37,343 bases of DNA from Sphaerotilus natans. Its GTDB lineage: Bacteria > Pseudomonadota > Gammaproteobacteria > Burkholderiales > Burkholderiaceae_C. Made by a program: the position numbers and the translations under genes. This document shows positions 26,919 through 37,182 of this stretch, piece after piece. The stretch's first letter is position 1; every line of letters starts with the position of its first letter. The stretch lies in the NCBI RefSeq assembly GCF_900156335.1, contig NZ_FTMZ01000025.1:1-37343 (forward strand), read 5' to 3'. The notes beneath the pieces were generated by a model that saw nothing but the letters and a program-made list of their open reading frames with translations, was not told the DNA's origin and ran no database searches.

Positions 26919-27185
26919 TCAGGCTGCATCGGCCTCGATGGCCAGGGCGTGGATGCCCAGGGGGATCAGCCCGGCGAGGGCATCATACACGAGGCGATGT
27001 CGGGCAATCCGGCTCGATCCGGCAAAGCGCGCGCTGCGGATCAGCACCCGGTAATGTCCTCCGGAGGCGGCGCCGGCGTGGCCGGCATGCAAATGGCTTT
27101 CGTCGATGACCTGCAGGGATTCGGGCGCCAGCGCGTCGCGCAGCGCCTGCTCGATGGCGGAGACGGAGACTCTCGGTGCGTTCAT
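26919..27185 (-). CDS. BolA-family protein
   Basis: An 88-residue BolA/IbaG-type protein, a class that works with monothiol glutaredoxins in iron-sulfur handling. The fold is recognisable from the N-terminal helix (SAIEQALRDAL), the ESHLHAGHAG segment containing the conserved histidine, GHYRVLIRSARFAG, and the helix-turn RIARHRLVYDALAGLI near the C-terminus, followed by GIHALAI. The gene lies 37 bp downstream of yciB and 41 bp upstream of ppiC on the same strand, so the three are likely co-transcribed. Whether it is BolA proper or an IbaG-like paralogue I cannot decide. Confidence 0.88.
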   Translation of the reverse strand: MNAPRVSVSAIEQALRDALAPESLQVIDESHLHAGHAGAASGGHYRVLIRSARFAGSSRIARHRLVYDALAGLIPLGIHALAIEADAA

Positions 27186-27222
27186 GTCAGTGGGTCCTGG
27201 AGCGTGCCGGATCAGCGGCGGA

Positions 27223-27858
27223 TCAGCGGGATTCGTCGCCTTCGGCCGGCTTCATGTGGCGGCTCATGTAGATGCCCTGCGCGATCATGAAGACCAGCAT
27301 CAGGCCCATGCCGCCGAAGGACTTGAAGGTGACCCAGGTGCTGGTGTCGTAGCTGTAGGCGATCCAGAGGTTGAGCACGCCCATCAGGCTGAAGAAGCCG
27401 ATCCAGGCCAGGTTCAGGTTGCGCCAGACGAAGCCGGGCAGCTCCACCTGCTCGCCCATCATCATCTTCAGCAGGTTGCGGCCCGACAGGATCGGGCTGA
27501 GCCAGAAGGCCGCGGCCATCACCCAGTACAGCACGCTGGGCTTCCACTTGATGAAGGTCTCGCTGTGGAAGTAGATGGTGGCGCCGCCCATCACCGTCAC
27601 CAGGCCGAGGCTGACCCACAGCATCGTGTCGATCTTCTGGCCGCGCAGCTTCAGGTAGACGACCTGCAGCACGGTGGCCAGGATGACCACCACGGTGGCG
27701 AGCAGCACCGGCGCCTCCTTGGCGCCGACCACGCCGCCGGAGACCATGAAGCCGAACCAGTCGGTGGCCAGCGCGGCGGCCTCGTCCGGGCGTTTCTCGG
27801 CCTGGTTGAAGGTCAGGAAGAAGAGGACGATCGGCAGGAAGTCGAGAAGGATCTTCAT
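27223..27858 (-). CDS. yciB: inner-membrane septation/spanning protein YciB
   Basis: A 211-residue membrane protein of the YciB/IspZ family, linked in enterobacteria to cell-envelope integrity and division. It begins with the characteristic MKILLDFLPIVLFFLTF. Later landmarks are TLQVVYL-like helix sequence (read as TVLQVVYLKLRG), FIKWKPSVLYW and NLNLAWIGFFSLMGVLNLW. Five to six helices are expected. It is about 30 residues longer than the E. coli protein. The extra sequence lies between the first helix and the second (a segment ending KEAPVLLATVVV) and at the C-terminus. It is the first gene of the yciB-bolA-ppiC block; AGTCTA at 27910-27915, read as TAGACT on its strand, is a possible -10. 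Confidence 0.9.
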   Translation of the reverse strand: MKILLDFLPIVLFFLTFNQAEKRPDEAAALATDWFGFMVSGGVVGAKEAPVLLATVVVILATVLQVVYLKLRGQKIDTMLWVSLGLVTVMGGATIYFHSETFIKWKPSVLYWVMAAAFWLSPILSGRNLLKMMMGEQVELPGFVWRNLNLAWIGFFSLMGVLNLWIAYSYDTSTWVTFKSFGGMGLMLVFMIAQGIYMSRHMKPAEGDESR

Positions 27859-27971
27859 CAGGCGGTTTTCTTAGATCTTGAAGGGCCGGAGCCAGCCGGG
27901 GCAGGGCGGAGTCTAGCGAAGCTCGCGGCCGGTGCCGCCGCCTGTTCCCGGGATCGGGGCGTCTCGGCCGC

Positions 27972-29486
<1,515 letters not shown>

Positions 29487-29674
29487 GCGCGGCAGTGTAG
29501 GCGAGGGGCCGCTGGGGTCGCCGGCCGGGGGAATTCGGCGCGCGGATCGCGCCGCGATCGTCCGAAGATCGACGCCAGGCCGTCACCAAGACGACATTTC
29601 ACCCGGGAAAACCGCGTCCCGTCCGCCGGGGGGGATTCCTAGACTGAGACGACCGATCCCCCTGATGGTGCCCC

Positions 29675-31342
29675 ATGACCGACATCGACACGACCCCCAC
29701 TGCACTGAGCGCGCGCATGATGACCATGCCGCTGACCATCTCCTCGCTGCTGGTCCATGCGGCCCGCCACAGCGGCGACACCGAGATCGTCTCGAAGCGC
29801 GTCGAGGGCGACCTTCACCGCTACACCTACCGCGACGCGGAGCGGCGCAGCCGCCAGCTGGCGCAGGCGCTGGCCCGCCTGGGCACGCAGCCCGGCGATC
29901 GCATCGGCACGCTGGCCTGGAACGGCTACCGGCACTTCGAGCTGTACTACGGCAGCTCCGGCTCGCGCCGGGTGCTGCACACCATCAACCCGCGGCTGTT
30001 CCCGGAGCAGATCGCCTGGATCATCAACGACGCGCAGGACCGGGTGCTGTGCTTCGACCTGAACTTCCTGCCGCTGATCGAGAAGCTCGCGCCCCACCTG
30101 CCCGGCGTGCGCCATTTCGTGCTGATGACCGACCAGGCCAACATGCCGGCCAGCACGACGATCCCGGACCTGCTGTGCTACGAGGCGCTGGTCGAGGCCG
30201 AGAACGGCGCCTGGGCCTGGCCGGAGTTCGACGAGAACGAGGCCGCCTGCATCTGCTACACCTCCGGCACCACTGGCCACCCGAAGGGCGCCGTCTACAG
30301 CCACCGCTCGACGGTGCTGCACGCCTTTGCCTCGGCGCTGCCGGACGCGATGGCCTGCTCCTCGTCCGACACCATCCTGCCGGTGGTGCCGATGTTCCAT
30401 GTCAACGCCTGGGGCCTGCCCTACAGCGGCCCGCTGGTCGGCGCCCGGCTGGTGTTTCCCGGGCCTCATCTGGACGGCAAGTCGCTGCATGCGCTGTTCG
30501 AGTCCGAGCGCGTCACCTTCAGCGCCGGCGTGCCGACCATCTGGCTGGGCGTCATCAACCACATGAAGCAGAACGGCCTGCAGCTCTCGACCTTGCGGCG
30601 CACCGTCATCGGCGGCTCGGCCTGTCCGCCGGCGATGATGCGCACGCTCGAGGACGACTTCGGCGTCGAGGTGCTGCACGCCTGGGGGATGACCGAGCTG
30701 TCGCCGCTGGGTACGCTGTCCCGGCTCAAGGCCAAGCACCGCGACCTGCCCCCTGAGCAGCGCCACCGCCTGCTGGAAAAGCAGGGCCGGGCGATCTACG
30801 GCATCGACATGGAGATCATCGGCGCCAGCGGCCAGCGCCAGCCCTGGGATGGCCGCAGCACCGGCGACCTGGTGGTGCGCGGCCACTGGGTGGTCAGCGG
30901 CTACCTGAACCGCGAGGAGTCGCCGCTGCAGCAGCTCGACGGCCAGGCCTGGTTCCCGACCGGCGACGTGGCCTCGATCGACGCCGACGGCTTCATGCAG
31001 ATCACCGACCGCAGCAAGGACGTGATCAAGTCCGGCGGCGAGTGGATCAGCTCGATCGAGCTGGAGAACGTCGCGATGGCGCATCCCGACGTGCTGGAGG
31101 CCGCCGCGATCGCCTGCCATCACCCGAAATGGGACGAGCGTCCGCTGCTGGTGGTGGTGCGCAAGCCCGGCCGCGAGCTCTCGCGCGAGCAGCTGCTGGC
31201 TTTCTATGAAGGTCGCATCGCCAAGTGGCAGATCCCCGACGACGTGGTCTTCGTCGACGAGATCCCGCACACGGCCACCGGCAAGATGCTCAAGGCCCGG
31301 CTGCGCGAGATGTTCCGCGAGCACCGGCTGCCGGGGGTCTGA
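29675..31342 (+). CDS. fatty-acid (acyl)-CoA ligase, AMP-binding family
   Basis: A 555-residue ANL-superfamily enzyme that activates a carboxylic acid to acyl-AMP and then acyl-CoA. The phosphate loop [11 protein letters not shown] (about 195) is complete. Later come [28 protein letters not shown], the ATP-ribose aspartate in [14 protein letters not shown], the hinge [16 protein letters not shown] and the catalytic lysine in [10 protein letters not shown]. Overall similarity is to medium/long-chain ligases of the AlkK/FadD3 type. Chain length is not predictable. No ribosome site is evident before the ATG at 29675. It precedes the LIV transporter but is separated from it by a stem-loop, so co-regulation is uncertain. 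Confidence 0.9.
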   Translation: MTDIDTTPTALSARMMTMPLTISSLLVHAARHSGDTEIVSKRVEGDLHRYTYRDAERRSRQLAQALARLGTQPGDRIGTLAWNGYRHFELYYGSSGSRRVLHTINPRLFPEQIAWIINDAQDRVLCFDLNFLPLIEKLAPHLPGVRHFVLMTDQANMPASTTIPDLLCYEALVEAENGAWAWPEFDENEAACICYTSGTTGHPKGAVYSHRSTVLHAFASALPDAMACSSSDTILPVVPMFHVNAWGLPYSGPLVGARLVFPGPHLDGKSLHALFESERVTFSAGVPTIWLGVINHMKQNGLQLSTLRRTVIGGSACPPAMMRTLEDDFGVEVLHAWGMTELSPLGTLSRLKAKHRDLPPEQRHRLLEKQGRAIYGIDMEIIGASGQRQPWDGRSTGDLVVRGHWVVSGYLNREESPLQQLDGQAWFPTGDVASIDADGFMQITDRSKDVIKSGGEWISSIELENVAMAHPDVLEAAAIACHHPKWDERPLLVVVRKPGRELSREQLLAFYEGRIAKWQIPDDVVFVDEIPHTATGKMLKARLREMFREHRLPGV

Positions 31343-31347
31343 GACGG

Positions 31348-31380
31348 GGCTGTCGCGGTCTTGTCCCGGCCGCGACAGCC
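31348..31380 (+). terminator. stem-loop after the acyl-CoA ligase gene
   Basis: A perfect 11-bp stem, GGCTGTCGCGG (31348-31358) with CCGCGACAGCC (31370-31380), encloses an 11-base loop directly after the stop codon. No T-run follows, so it may work as a Rho-assisted end or an mRNA-stabilising stem instead of a classical intrinsic terminator. Confidence 0.55.
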
Positions 31381-31478
31381 GCTAATGGACATCCCTGACG
31401 CGGTGATGACGACGCGGGGCCACCATCCTTTCCACATCCAGACCGGCCTGCCCGGCGACATGAAAAGGAGACGACGAG

Positions 31479-32798
31479 ATGGTTCGCAGCCCCGCTTCCG
31501 CTTCTTCCCATTCCTCTGTTCCTCAGGTCACCCAGGTGCCCCAGGTTGCCCAGGCCGGATCCGGCGCCCTGGCGCGTGCGGTCACGCTGCTTGCGCTGCT
31601 GACCGGTGCCAGCTCGGGCGCGCTGGCCCAGAAGGGCGAGACGGTGAAGATCGCCTGGATCGATCCGCTGTCGGGCCTGATGGCGCCGGTCGGCCAGAAC
31701 CAGGTCAACAGCTTTCGCTTCTTCGCCGAGAAGTTCAGCGGCGCGGGCAATGCGGCCGGCGTGAAGTTCGAGGTCGTGCCTTTCGACAACAAGCTCAGCC
31801 CGGCCGAGTCGCTGACCGCGCTGAAGGCCGCCATCGACCAGGGCATCCGCTATGTCACCCAGGGCAACGGCTCGGGCGCGGCGGCCGCGCTGATCGACGC
31901 GATCAACAAGCACAACGAGCGCAACCCCGGCAAGGAGGTCGTCTACCTGAACCACTCGGCGGTGGACCCCGACCTGACCAACAGCAAGTGCAGCTACTGG
32001 CACTTCCGCATGGACGCCGACACCTCGATGAAGATGGAGGCGCTGACCAGTTTCATGAAGGACCAGAAGGACATCCAGAAGGTCTTCCTGCTGAACCAGA
32101 ACTATGCGCACGGCCACCAGGTCGCCAAGTACGCCAAGGAGATCCTGGGCCGCAAGCGCCCGGACGTGCAGTTCGTCGGCGAGGACCTGCATCCGCTGGC
32201 GCAGGTGCGTGACTTCGCGCCCTATGTGGCCAAGATCCGCGCCAGCGGCGCCGACACCGTCATCACCGGCAACTGGGGCTCGGACCTGTCGCTGCTGCTG
32301 AAGGCCGCCAACGAGGCGGGCCTCACCGCCAAGTTCTACACCTACTACACCGGCGTGACCGGCACGCCCACCGCGCTGGGCGGGCAGGGCGACGGCCGCG
32401 TCTTCCAAGTCTCCTACAACCACTATCACTTGCCCGGCCAGATGGCGGCCTGGCGCGACGAGTTCCAGAAGAAGTTCAACGCCGACTTCTACACCGGCAG
32501 CGTCATCCACATCTACACGCTGCTGGGCGAGGCGATGGCCAAGGCGAAGTCGACCGACCCGGTGAAGGTGGCCGCCGCGCTGGAAGGCCTGAAGACGAGG
32601 AGCTTCAACGGCGAGGTCGAGATGCGCCGCACCGACCACCAGCTGCAGCAAACGCTCTACATCACCCGCTGGCAGAAGGCCGACGCGAAGTTCCCGTACT
32701 CGCCGGAGAACACCGGCTACACGCTCGCCCCGGTGGCCACCTACGAGGCCTATGTGGCCAGCACGCCGACCTCGTGCCAGATGAAGCGGCCGGGGTGA
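31479..32798 (+). CDS. livJ: LIV-type ABC transporter substrate-binding protein
   Basis: A 439-residue exported binding protein of the type 1 periplasmic (Peripla_BP_6) family. The N-terminus is long for a signal peptide: 28 Ser/Val/Gln-rich residues (with VPQVTQVPQVAQ) precede the hydrophobic core, and cleavage is likely at GALAQ (about residue 50). AAGGAG lies 15 bases before the ATG, so a start a little downstream cannot be excluded. The mature domain begins VKIAWIDPLSGLMAPVGQNQ. Ligands in this family include branched-chain amino acids, amides, urea and aromatic acids; none can be chosen here. It heads the J-H-M-G-F operon; a palindromic repeat pair separates it from livH. Confidence 0.88.
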   Translation: MVRSPASASSHSSVPQVTQVPQVAQAGSGALARAVTLLALLTGASSGALAQKGETVKIAWIDPLSGLMAPVGQNQVNSFRFFAEKFSGAGNAAGVKFEVVPFDNKLSPAESLTALKAAIDQGIRYVTQGNGSGAAAALIDAINKHNERNPGKEVVYLNHSAVDPDLTNSKCSYWHFRMDADTSMKMEALTSFMKDQKDIQKVFLLNQNYAHGHQVAKYAKEILGRKRPDVQFVGEDLHPLAQVRDFAPYVAKIRASGADTVITGNWGSDLSLLLKAANEAGLTAKFYTYYTGVTGTPTALGGQGDGRVFQVSYNHYHLPGQMAAWRDEFQKKFNADFYTGSVIHIYTLLGEAMAKAKSTDPVKVAAALEGLKTRSFNGEVEMRRTDHQLQQTLYITRWQKADAKFPYSPENTGYTLAPVATYEAYVASTPTSCQMKRPG

Positions 32799-32815
32799 AC
32801 GCCGGCGGTGCCCTG

Positions 32816-32905
32816 CGTGGATCCCCGCCTGCGCGGGGATGACGGAGAAGGGCGCCATCGCCCTCGCGTCCCATGCCGTCACCCTCGCGGATGCGAGGGC
32901 CCACG
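32816..32905. repeat. paired palindromic repeat between livJ and livH
   Basis: Arm A (32816-32844) contains ATCCCCGC-CTGC-GCGGGGAT; arm B (32877-32905) contains ACCCTCGC-GGAT-GCGAGGG in inverted sense. Both keep the unit's outer CGTGG/GATGACG and CGTCA/CCCACG ends but have compensating stem changes relative to the copies at 5909, 14080 and 20253. The pair fills most of the 160-bp livJ-livH gap. Confidence 0.75.
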
Positions 32906-32958
32906 CCGCGCCTGCGCGATGATTCCAGCACGCAACCCCCTCGCACCGTGGATCCACC

Positions 32959-33993
32959 GTGGACCAGATCCTCATCAACCTCCTGAACGGCCTGAGCTCC
33001 GGCCTGCTGCTGTTCATGCTCAGCTCGGGCCTGACGCTGATCTTCAGCATGATGGGCGTGCTGAACTTCGCCCACGCCAGCTTCTACATGCTCGGCGCCT
33101 ACATCGCCTTCATGATCTCCGGCGCGGTCGGCTTCTGGCCGGCGCTGGTGCTCGCGCCGCTGGCGGTGGGCGTGCTGGGCGCGCTGTTCGAGCGCAGCGT
33201 GCTGCGCCGGGTGCACCACCACGGCCATGTGCCGGAGCTGCTGATCACCTTCGGGCTGTCCTACGTGATCCTGGAGCTGGTGCAGCTGGTGTGGGGCCGC
33301 AGCTCGGTGCCGTTCACGCCGCCGCCGGCGCTGCAGGGGCCGGCCTTCACGCTGGTGCAGTCCTCGCGCGACGGGCTCGCGCTGGTCTGGGGCGCCGCGC
33401 CCGAGGCGATGTGCCGCGCTGCCGAGGGCGTGCAGGTCGCCTGCTCGCGCTTCCCGATGACGCGCGCCTTCATGATGCTGGTGGCGCTGCTGATGCTGCT
33501 GGCCTTGTGGCTGCTGCTGACGCGCACCCGCATCGGCCTGATCATCCAGGCCGCGCTGACGCACCCCGAAATGGCCGAGGCGCTCGGCCATGACGTGCCG
33601 CGCGTCTTCATGCTGGTCTTCGGCAGCGGCTGTGCGCTGGCTGGCCTGGCCGGGGTGATCGGCGGCGTGACCTTCGTGACCGAGCCGTCGATGGCGGCGG
33701 TCGTCGGCTCGATCATCTTCGTGGTGGTGGTGGTCGGCGGCATCGGCTCGCTGGCGGGGGCCTTTGCCGGGTCGATCCTGGTCGGGCTGCTGCAGACCCT
33801 GCCGCTGACGGTCGACGCCTCGCTGGCGACGCTGCTCAACCGGCTGCTGGATGCCGGCATCGGGCCGGAGTCGCCGGGCTGGCCGCTGCTGCGCATCACG
33901 CTGGCGCAGGCCGCGCCGATCCTGCCCTATCTGCTGCTGGTGCTGATGCTGATCCTGCGCCCGCGCGGTCTGCTGGGCACCCGGGAGGGCTGA
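32959..33993 (+). CDS. livH: LIV-type ABC transporter permease (LivH)
   Basis: A 344-residue inner-membrane permease with about eight helices. The N-terminus is family-typical: LINLLNGLSSGLLLFMLSSG then MMGVLNFAHASFYMLGAY. The conserved end GGIGSLAGAFAGSILVGLLQ is also present. Between helices lies a somewhat long soluble stretch (about 110-160). The start is a GTG at 32959 with no strong ribosome site, so translation may depend on events after the upstream repeat. It should pair with LivM to form the membrane channel. The gap to livM is only four bases. Confidence 0.92.
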   Translation: MDQILINLLNGLSSGLLLFMLSSGLTLIFSMMGVLNFAHASFYMLGAYIAFMISGAVGFWPALVLAPLAVGVLGALFERSVLRRVHHHGHVPELLITFGLSYVILELVQLVWGRSSVPFTPPPALQGPAFTLVQSSRDGLALVWGAAPEAMCRAAEGVQVACSRFPMTRAFMMLVALLMLLALWLLLTRTRIGLIIQAALTHPEMAEALGHDVPRVFMLVFGSGCALAGLAGVIGGVTFVTEPSMAAVVGSIIFVVVVVGGIGSLAGAFAGSILVGLLQTLPLTVDASLATLLNRLLDAGIGPESPGWPLLRITLAQAAPILPYLLLVLMLILRPRGLLGTREG

Positions 33994-33997
33994 AGAC

Positions 33998-35374
33998 ATG
34001 GCCGCGACCTCCCTGACCTTCGCCCGTTCCGAGGCCATGCCGATGACAACAACGACGACGACGCAGAAGAAGACGCCCGCCACGCGCCGGCGCAGCTACC
34101 GCTTCCAGCCCTGGAACGTCGGGCGCTGGCTGGTCTGGGGGGGATTCGCGCTGCTGCTGGTGCTGGCGCCGCTGCTGTGGCGCAGCAGCTTCGCGCTGAC
34201 GATGCTGTCGCAGATGGGCATCGCCATCATCGTCTGCCTGTCCTACAACCTGCTGCTCGGCCAGGGCGGCATGCTCAGCTTCGGCCATGCGGTCTACAGC
34301 GGCCTGGGCGCCTATCTGGCGATCCACACCCTCAACCAGGTCGGCGCCGGCACTCTGGCGCTGCCGGTCAGCCTGGTGCCGCTGGTGGGCGGCCTGGGCG
34401 GCGGGCTGTTCGCGCTGCTGCTCGGGCATGTGAGCACCCGCAAGTCGGGCACCACCTTCGCGATGATCACGCTGGGCGTGGGCGAGCTGGTCTGGTCGAT
34501 GTCGCTGATGCTGCCGGAGTTCTTCGGCGGCGAGGGCGGCATCTCGTCGAACCGCGTCGTCGGCCCGCCGGTGCTGGGCATCACCTTCGGGCCGCAGATC
34601 CAGGTCTATTACCTGATCGCGCTGTACTGCTTCGTCTGCACCGCGCTGATGTTCGCCTTCACCCGCACGCCGCTGGGGCGCATGCTCAACGCGGTGCGCG
34701 ACAACGCCGAGCGGGTCGAGTTCATCGGCTACAACGCCAGCCGCATCCGCTGGATCGCCTTCACCATCGCCGGCTTCTTCGCCGGCATCGGCGGCGGTCT
34801 GGCGGCGCTGAACTTCGAGATCGTCACCGCCGAGGTGGTCAGCGCGCACCGCTCGGGCGCCTATCTGCTGTTCGTCTTCCTGGGCGGCGCGATCTTCTTC
34901 TTCGGGCCGATCCTGGGCGCCATCCTGATGGTGATCGCGCTGGTGCTGCTGTCGGAGCTGACGATGGCCTGGCTGCTCTACCTGGGCCTGATCTTCCTGT
35001 TCATGGTGGTCTATGCGCCCGGCGGACTGGCCAGCCTGATCATGATGAACCTGCGGGTGGCGGCCTTCGGGCGGCTGCGCACGCTGTGGTGCGCCTGGCT
35101 GGGCCTTGCCGGCACCGCGCTGGCGGCGCTGGCCGGTCTGGGCGTGATGGTGGAAATGGTCTACCACCGCCAGCTCGATGCCGCGCTGGGCGACCAGATG
35201 CGCTTCCTGGGCGCCTCGATCGACGTGCGCAGCCCCGATGCCTGGATCGGCGCGCTGCTGCTGCTGCTGACCGGTGCGGGCCTGTTCGAGCTGGCGCGGC
35301 GCCAGTTCAGCCGCGAATGGGACGAGACGCAGGAAGCGATCGAGAAGGAAATCAAGCGTCGGGAGAGCCTGTGA
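33998..35374 (+). CDS. livM: LIV-type ABC transporter permease (LivM), C-terminally extended
   Basis: A 458-residue permease. About 30 polar residues (including a run of six Thr) precede the first helix. The core resembles LivM: NLLLGQGGMLSFGHAVYSGL and LGRMLNAVRDNAERVEFIGY are standard motifs. After the usual end (VVYAPGGLASLI, about 345) there are roughly 100 further residues with two extra predicted helices (about 360-385 and 415-435) and a charged tail. LivM of E. coli is about 425 residues but its extra length is N-terminal, so this C-terminal extension is worth noting. GGAGGG at 33983-33988 supports the ATG at 33998. Its stop overlaps the livG start as TGATG. Confidence 0.9.
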   Translation: MAATSLTFARSEAMPMTTTTTTQKKTPATRRRSYRFQPWNVGRWLVWGGFALLLVLAPLLWRSSFALTMLSQMGIAIIVCLSYNLLLGQGGMLSFGHAVYSGLGAYLAIHTLNQVGAGTLALPVSLVPLVGGLGGGLFALLLGHVSTRKSGTTFAMITLGVGELVWSMSLMLPEFFGGEGGISSNRVVGPPVLGITFGPQIQVYYLIALYCFVCTALMFAFTRTPLGRMLNAVRDNAERVEFIGYNASRIRWIAFTIAGFFAGIGGGLAALNFEIVTAEVVSAHRSGAYLLFVFLGGAIFFFGPILGAILMVIALVLLSELTMAWLLYLGLIFLFMVVYAPGGLASLIMMNLRVAAFGRLRTLWCAWLGLAGTALAALAGLGVMVEMVYHRQLDAALGDQMRFLGASIDVRSPDAWIGALLLLLTGAGLFELARRQFSREWDETQEAIEKEIKRRESL

Positions 35375-36147
35375 TGAACGCCGTCACCATGAATCTGGCC
35401 GTCGAGCTCGACGCGGTGCGCAAGTCCTTCGGCCGCACCGAGATCATCCGGGGCGCCAGCCTGCAGGTGCGCGCCGGCGAGCGGGTGGCCATCATCGGCC
35501 CCAACGGTGCCGGCAAGTCGACGCTGTTCAACCTGATCAGCGGGCGGCTGGCGCCCTCGGCCGGGCAGATCCGCCTGTTCGGCGAGCGCATCGACGGCCG
35601 CGCGCCGCACGAGATCAACCGCCGCGGCCTGGCGCGCAGCTTCCAGGTCAGCAATCTGTTCCCGAAGCTGAGCGTGTTCGAGAACCTGCGCTGCGCGATG
35701 CTCTGGACCGAGGGCCACCGCTACGCCTTCTGGAAGTTCCTCGCCGATCTGGACGAGACCAACGCCCGCGCCGAGGCGCTGCTCGAGCGCCTGCATCTGG
35801 ACCGCCGCCGCGACGTGCTGGCGATGAACCTGACCTACGCCGAGCAGCGCGCGCTCGAGATCGGCCTGACCATCGCCGGCGGCGCGCGCGTGATCCTGCT
35901 CGACGAGCCCACCGCCGGCATGAGCCGCAGCGAGACCACGCGCTTCATCGGCCTGATCCGCGAGGTCACCGAAGGCCGCACGCTGCTGACCGTCGAGCAC
36001 GACATGGGCGTGGTCTTCGGCCTGGCCGACCGCATCGCGGTGCTGGTCTACGGCGAGGTCATCGCCTTCGACACGCCCGAGCGCGTGCGCGCCGACCCGC
36101 GGGTGCAGGAAGCCTACCTCGGCTCCGTCCTCGCCCAGGGCCACTGA
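35374..36147 (+). CDS. livG: LIV-type ABC transporter ATPase (LivG) with altered signature motif
   Basis: A 257-residue ATPase. Walker A GPNGAGKST (about 42) and Walker B VILLDEPTAGMS are intact, as is the H-loop TVEHDMG. The signature, usually LSYGQ or LSGGQ in this family, reads LTYAE (in MNLTYAEQRALEIG, about 149), so the conserved glycine that contacts ATP in the partner subunit is alanine. The BCA_ABC_TP_C-type tail ADPRVQEAYLG is typical of LivG. The ATG overlaps the livM stop. It works as a heterodimer with LivF, and the altered signature faces the altered Walker A of LivF. Confidence 0.93.
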   Translation: MNAVTMNLAVELDAVRKSFGRTEIIRGASLQVRAGERVAIIGPNGAGKSTLFNLISGRLAPSAGQIRLFGERIDGRAPHEINRRGLARSFQVSNLFPKLSVFENLRCAMLWTEGHRYAFWKFLADLDETNARAEALLERLHLDRRRDVLAMNLTYAEQRALEIGLTIAGGARVILLDEPTAGMSRSETTRFIGLIREVTEGRTLLTVEHDMGVVFGLADRIAVLVYGEVIAFDTPERVRADPRVQEAYLGSVLAQGH

Positions 36148-36155
36148 CCACCTGC

Positions 36156-36204
36156 CGTCATTCCCGCCCCCTGCCCGTCATTCCCGCGAAGGCGGGAACC
36201 CACC
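36156..36204. repeat. palindromic repeat between livG and livF
   Basis: One full B-type arm (36176-36204; ATTCCCGC-GAA-GGCGGGAA core) is preceded by a partial copy beginning CGTCATTCCCGCC at 36156. It has the AT variant of the stem in place of the GC form elsewhere in the window. It fills most of the 75-bp gap between the two ATPase genes of the operon. Confidence 0.75.
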
Positions 36205-36222
36205 CCCCGCTCATCCCCCCCC

Positions 36223-36924
36223 ATGCTGGAAATCGACAACCTCCACGCCTACTACGGCAAGAGCCACGTCCTTCACGGCGTGACGATGCGCATCGCGCCC
36301 GGCGAGATCGTCGCGCTGCTCGGGCGCAACGGCTCGGGGCGCTCCACCACCGTCAAGGCCGTCATGGGCCTGGTCGAGGGCAGCGGCTCGGTGCGCTGGG
36401 GCGGCCGCGAGCTGCTCGGGCTGAAGGCGCACCAGATCGCGCACCACGGCCTGGGCTACGTGCCCGAGAGCCGCGACATCTTCCCCCGGCTCACCGTGCA
36501 CCAGAACCTGCTGCTCGGCCAGAAGAAGGCCGGCGGCACGCCCGGCGCGCGCTGGCAGCTCGACGACATGTACGCGATGTTCCCGCGGCTGAAGGAGCGC
36601 CAGCACACCGAGGCCGGCGTGCTCTCCGGCGGCGAGCAGCAGATGCTGACGCTGTGCCGCACGCTGATGGGCGACCCCGACCTGATCATGATCGACGAGC
36701 CCACCGAGGGCCTGGCGCCCAAGATCGTCGAGCTGGTGGCCGACTACCTGCGCGAGCTGCAGCGCCGCGGCATCGCCGTGCTGCTGGTCGAGCAGAAGCT
36801 CACCATCGCGCTGGAAGTCTCGCAGCGCTGCCTGCTGATGGGCCACGGCTGCATCGTCTTCGAGGGCACGCCGGCGGAGCTGCGCGCCAATGCGGGGGTG
36901 CGGCGGGAGTGGCTGGAGGTGTGA
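36223..36924 (+). CDS. livF: LIV-type ABC transporter ATPase (LivF) with Lys-to-Arg Walker A
   Basis: A 233-residue ATPase, typical LivF length. The Walker A reads GRNGSGRST (about 33-41): the phosphate-binding lysine of GxxGxGK(S/T) is arginine, encoded by CGC. The signature LSGGEQQ (about 128), Walker B LIMIDEPTEGLAP and the H-loop position (replaced by Q in LLVEQKL, usual for LivF) follow the family. YGKSHVLHGVTM and GLGYVPESRDIFPRLTV are characteristic. It closes the J-H-M-G-F operon. The start ATG at 36223 lacks a good ribosome site; the short gap from livG contains a palindromic repeat. Confidence 0.92.
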   Translation: MLEIDNLHAYYGKSHVLHGVTMRIAPGEIVALLGRNGSGRSTTVKAVMGLVEGSGSVRWGGRELLGLKAHQIAHHGLGYVPESRDIFPRLTVHQNLLLGQKKAGGTPGARWQLDDMYAMFPRLKERQHTEAGVLSGGEQQMLTLCRTLMGDPDLIMIDEPTEGLAPKIVELVADYLRELQRRGIAVLLVEQKLTIALEVSQRCLLMGHGCIVFEGTPAELRANAGVRREWLEV

Positions 36925-37002
36925 GGTGGTCGCTGCGGTTCGCAGCTCACGGTTTTCATCAATCGATTACTGGGGCGCGCCGTTTCTGGATTGCAGAAAT
37001 TC

Positions 37003-37125
37003 ATGGTGGCCGTGGTCGAGCGAAAGCTGGCTGAGTCCAGGTTCGTGCAGCCGACCAGTCTGATGATGCAAAGAGTGGCCAAGGCCAGTCGAGATTATGG
37101 TGAAGCATTCAAATCCATCTGGTAG
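37003..37125 (+). CDS. small ORF or gene remnant of unknown function
   Basis: A 40-codon frame starting at an ATG and ending TAG, in the same phase as livF and open back to the livF stop (about 26 more codons without a better start). Codon use is mixed, less G/C-biased at the third position than the neighbours. I recognise no family. There is no ribosome site. The continued open frame and native-looking composition suggest either the 3' end of a gene cut by rearrangement or chance. It lies in the A/T-richer transition between the LIV operon and the CRISPR array. Confidence 0.25.
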   Translation: MVAVVERKLAESRFVQPTSLMMQRVAKASRDYGEAFKSIW

Positions 37126-37145
37126 CTGAGCGAACAACCAGCAAA

Positions 37146-37172
37146 AAGAAGCCCCGCACTGCGGGGCTTCTT
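37146..37172 (-). terminator. strong intrinsic terminator at the CRISPR array end
   Basis: A perfect 12-bp stem, AAGAAGCCCCGC (37146-37157) with GCGGGGCTTCTT (37161-37172), has a three-base loop. On the minus strand it is followed by a five-base T-run (the A-run at 37143-37147), giving a textbook terminator for transcripts coming from the right, that is from the array. On the + strand the tail is GCTTTT, so it may also work for livF. Confidence 0.8.
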
Positions 37173-37182
37173 GCTTTTGTGA

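Noticed and set aside
37029-37053. Possible tracrRNA-like anti-repeat (GGCTGAG and TGCAGCCG) upstream of the CRISPR terminator
   Set aside because: The 7- and 8-base matches fall in the repeat's own palindromic stem, are split by an extra ten bases, and do not extend into the rest of the repeat. The stem plus 8-base handle fits Cas6 processing, which needs no tracrRNA. It would be worth revisiting only if a cas9 or cas12 gene were found to the right.
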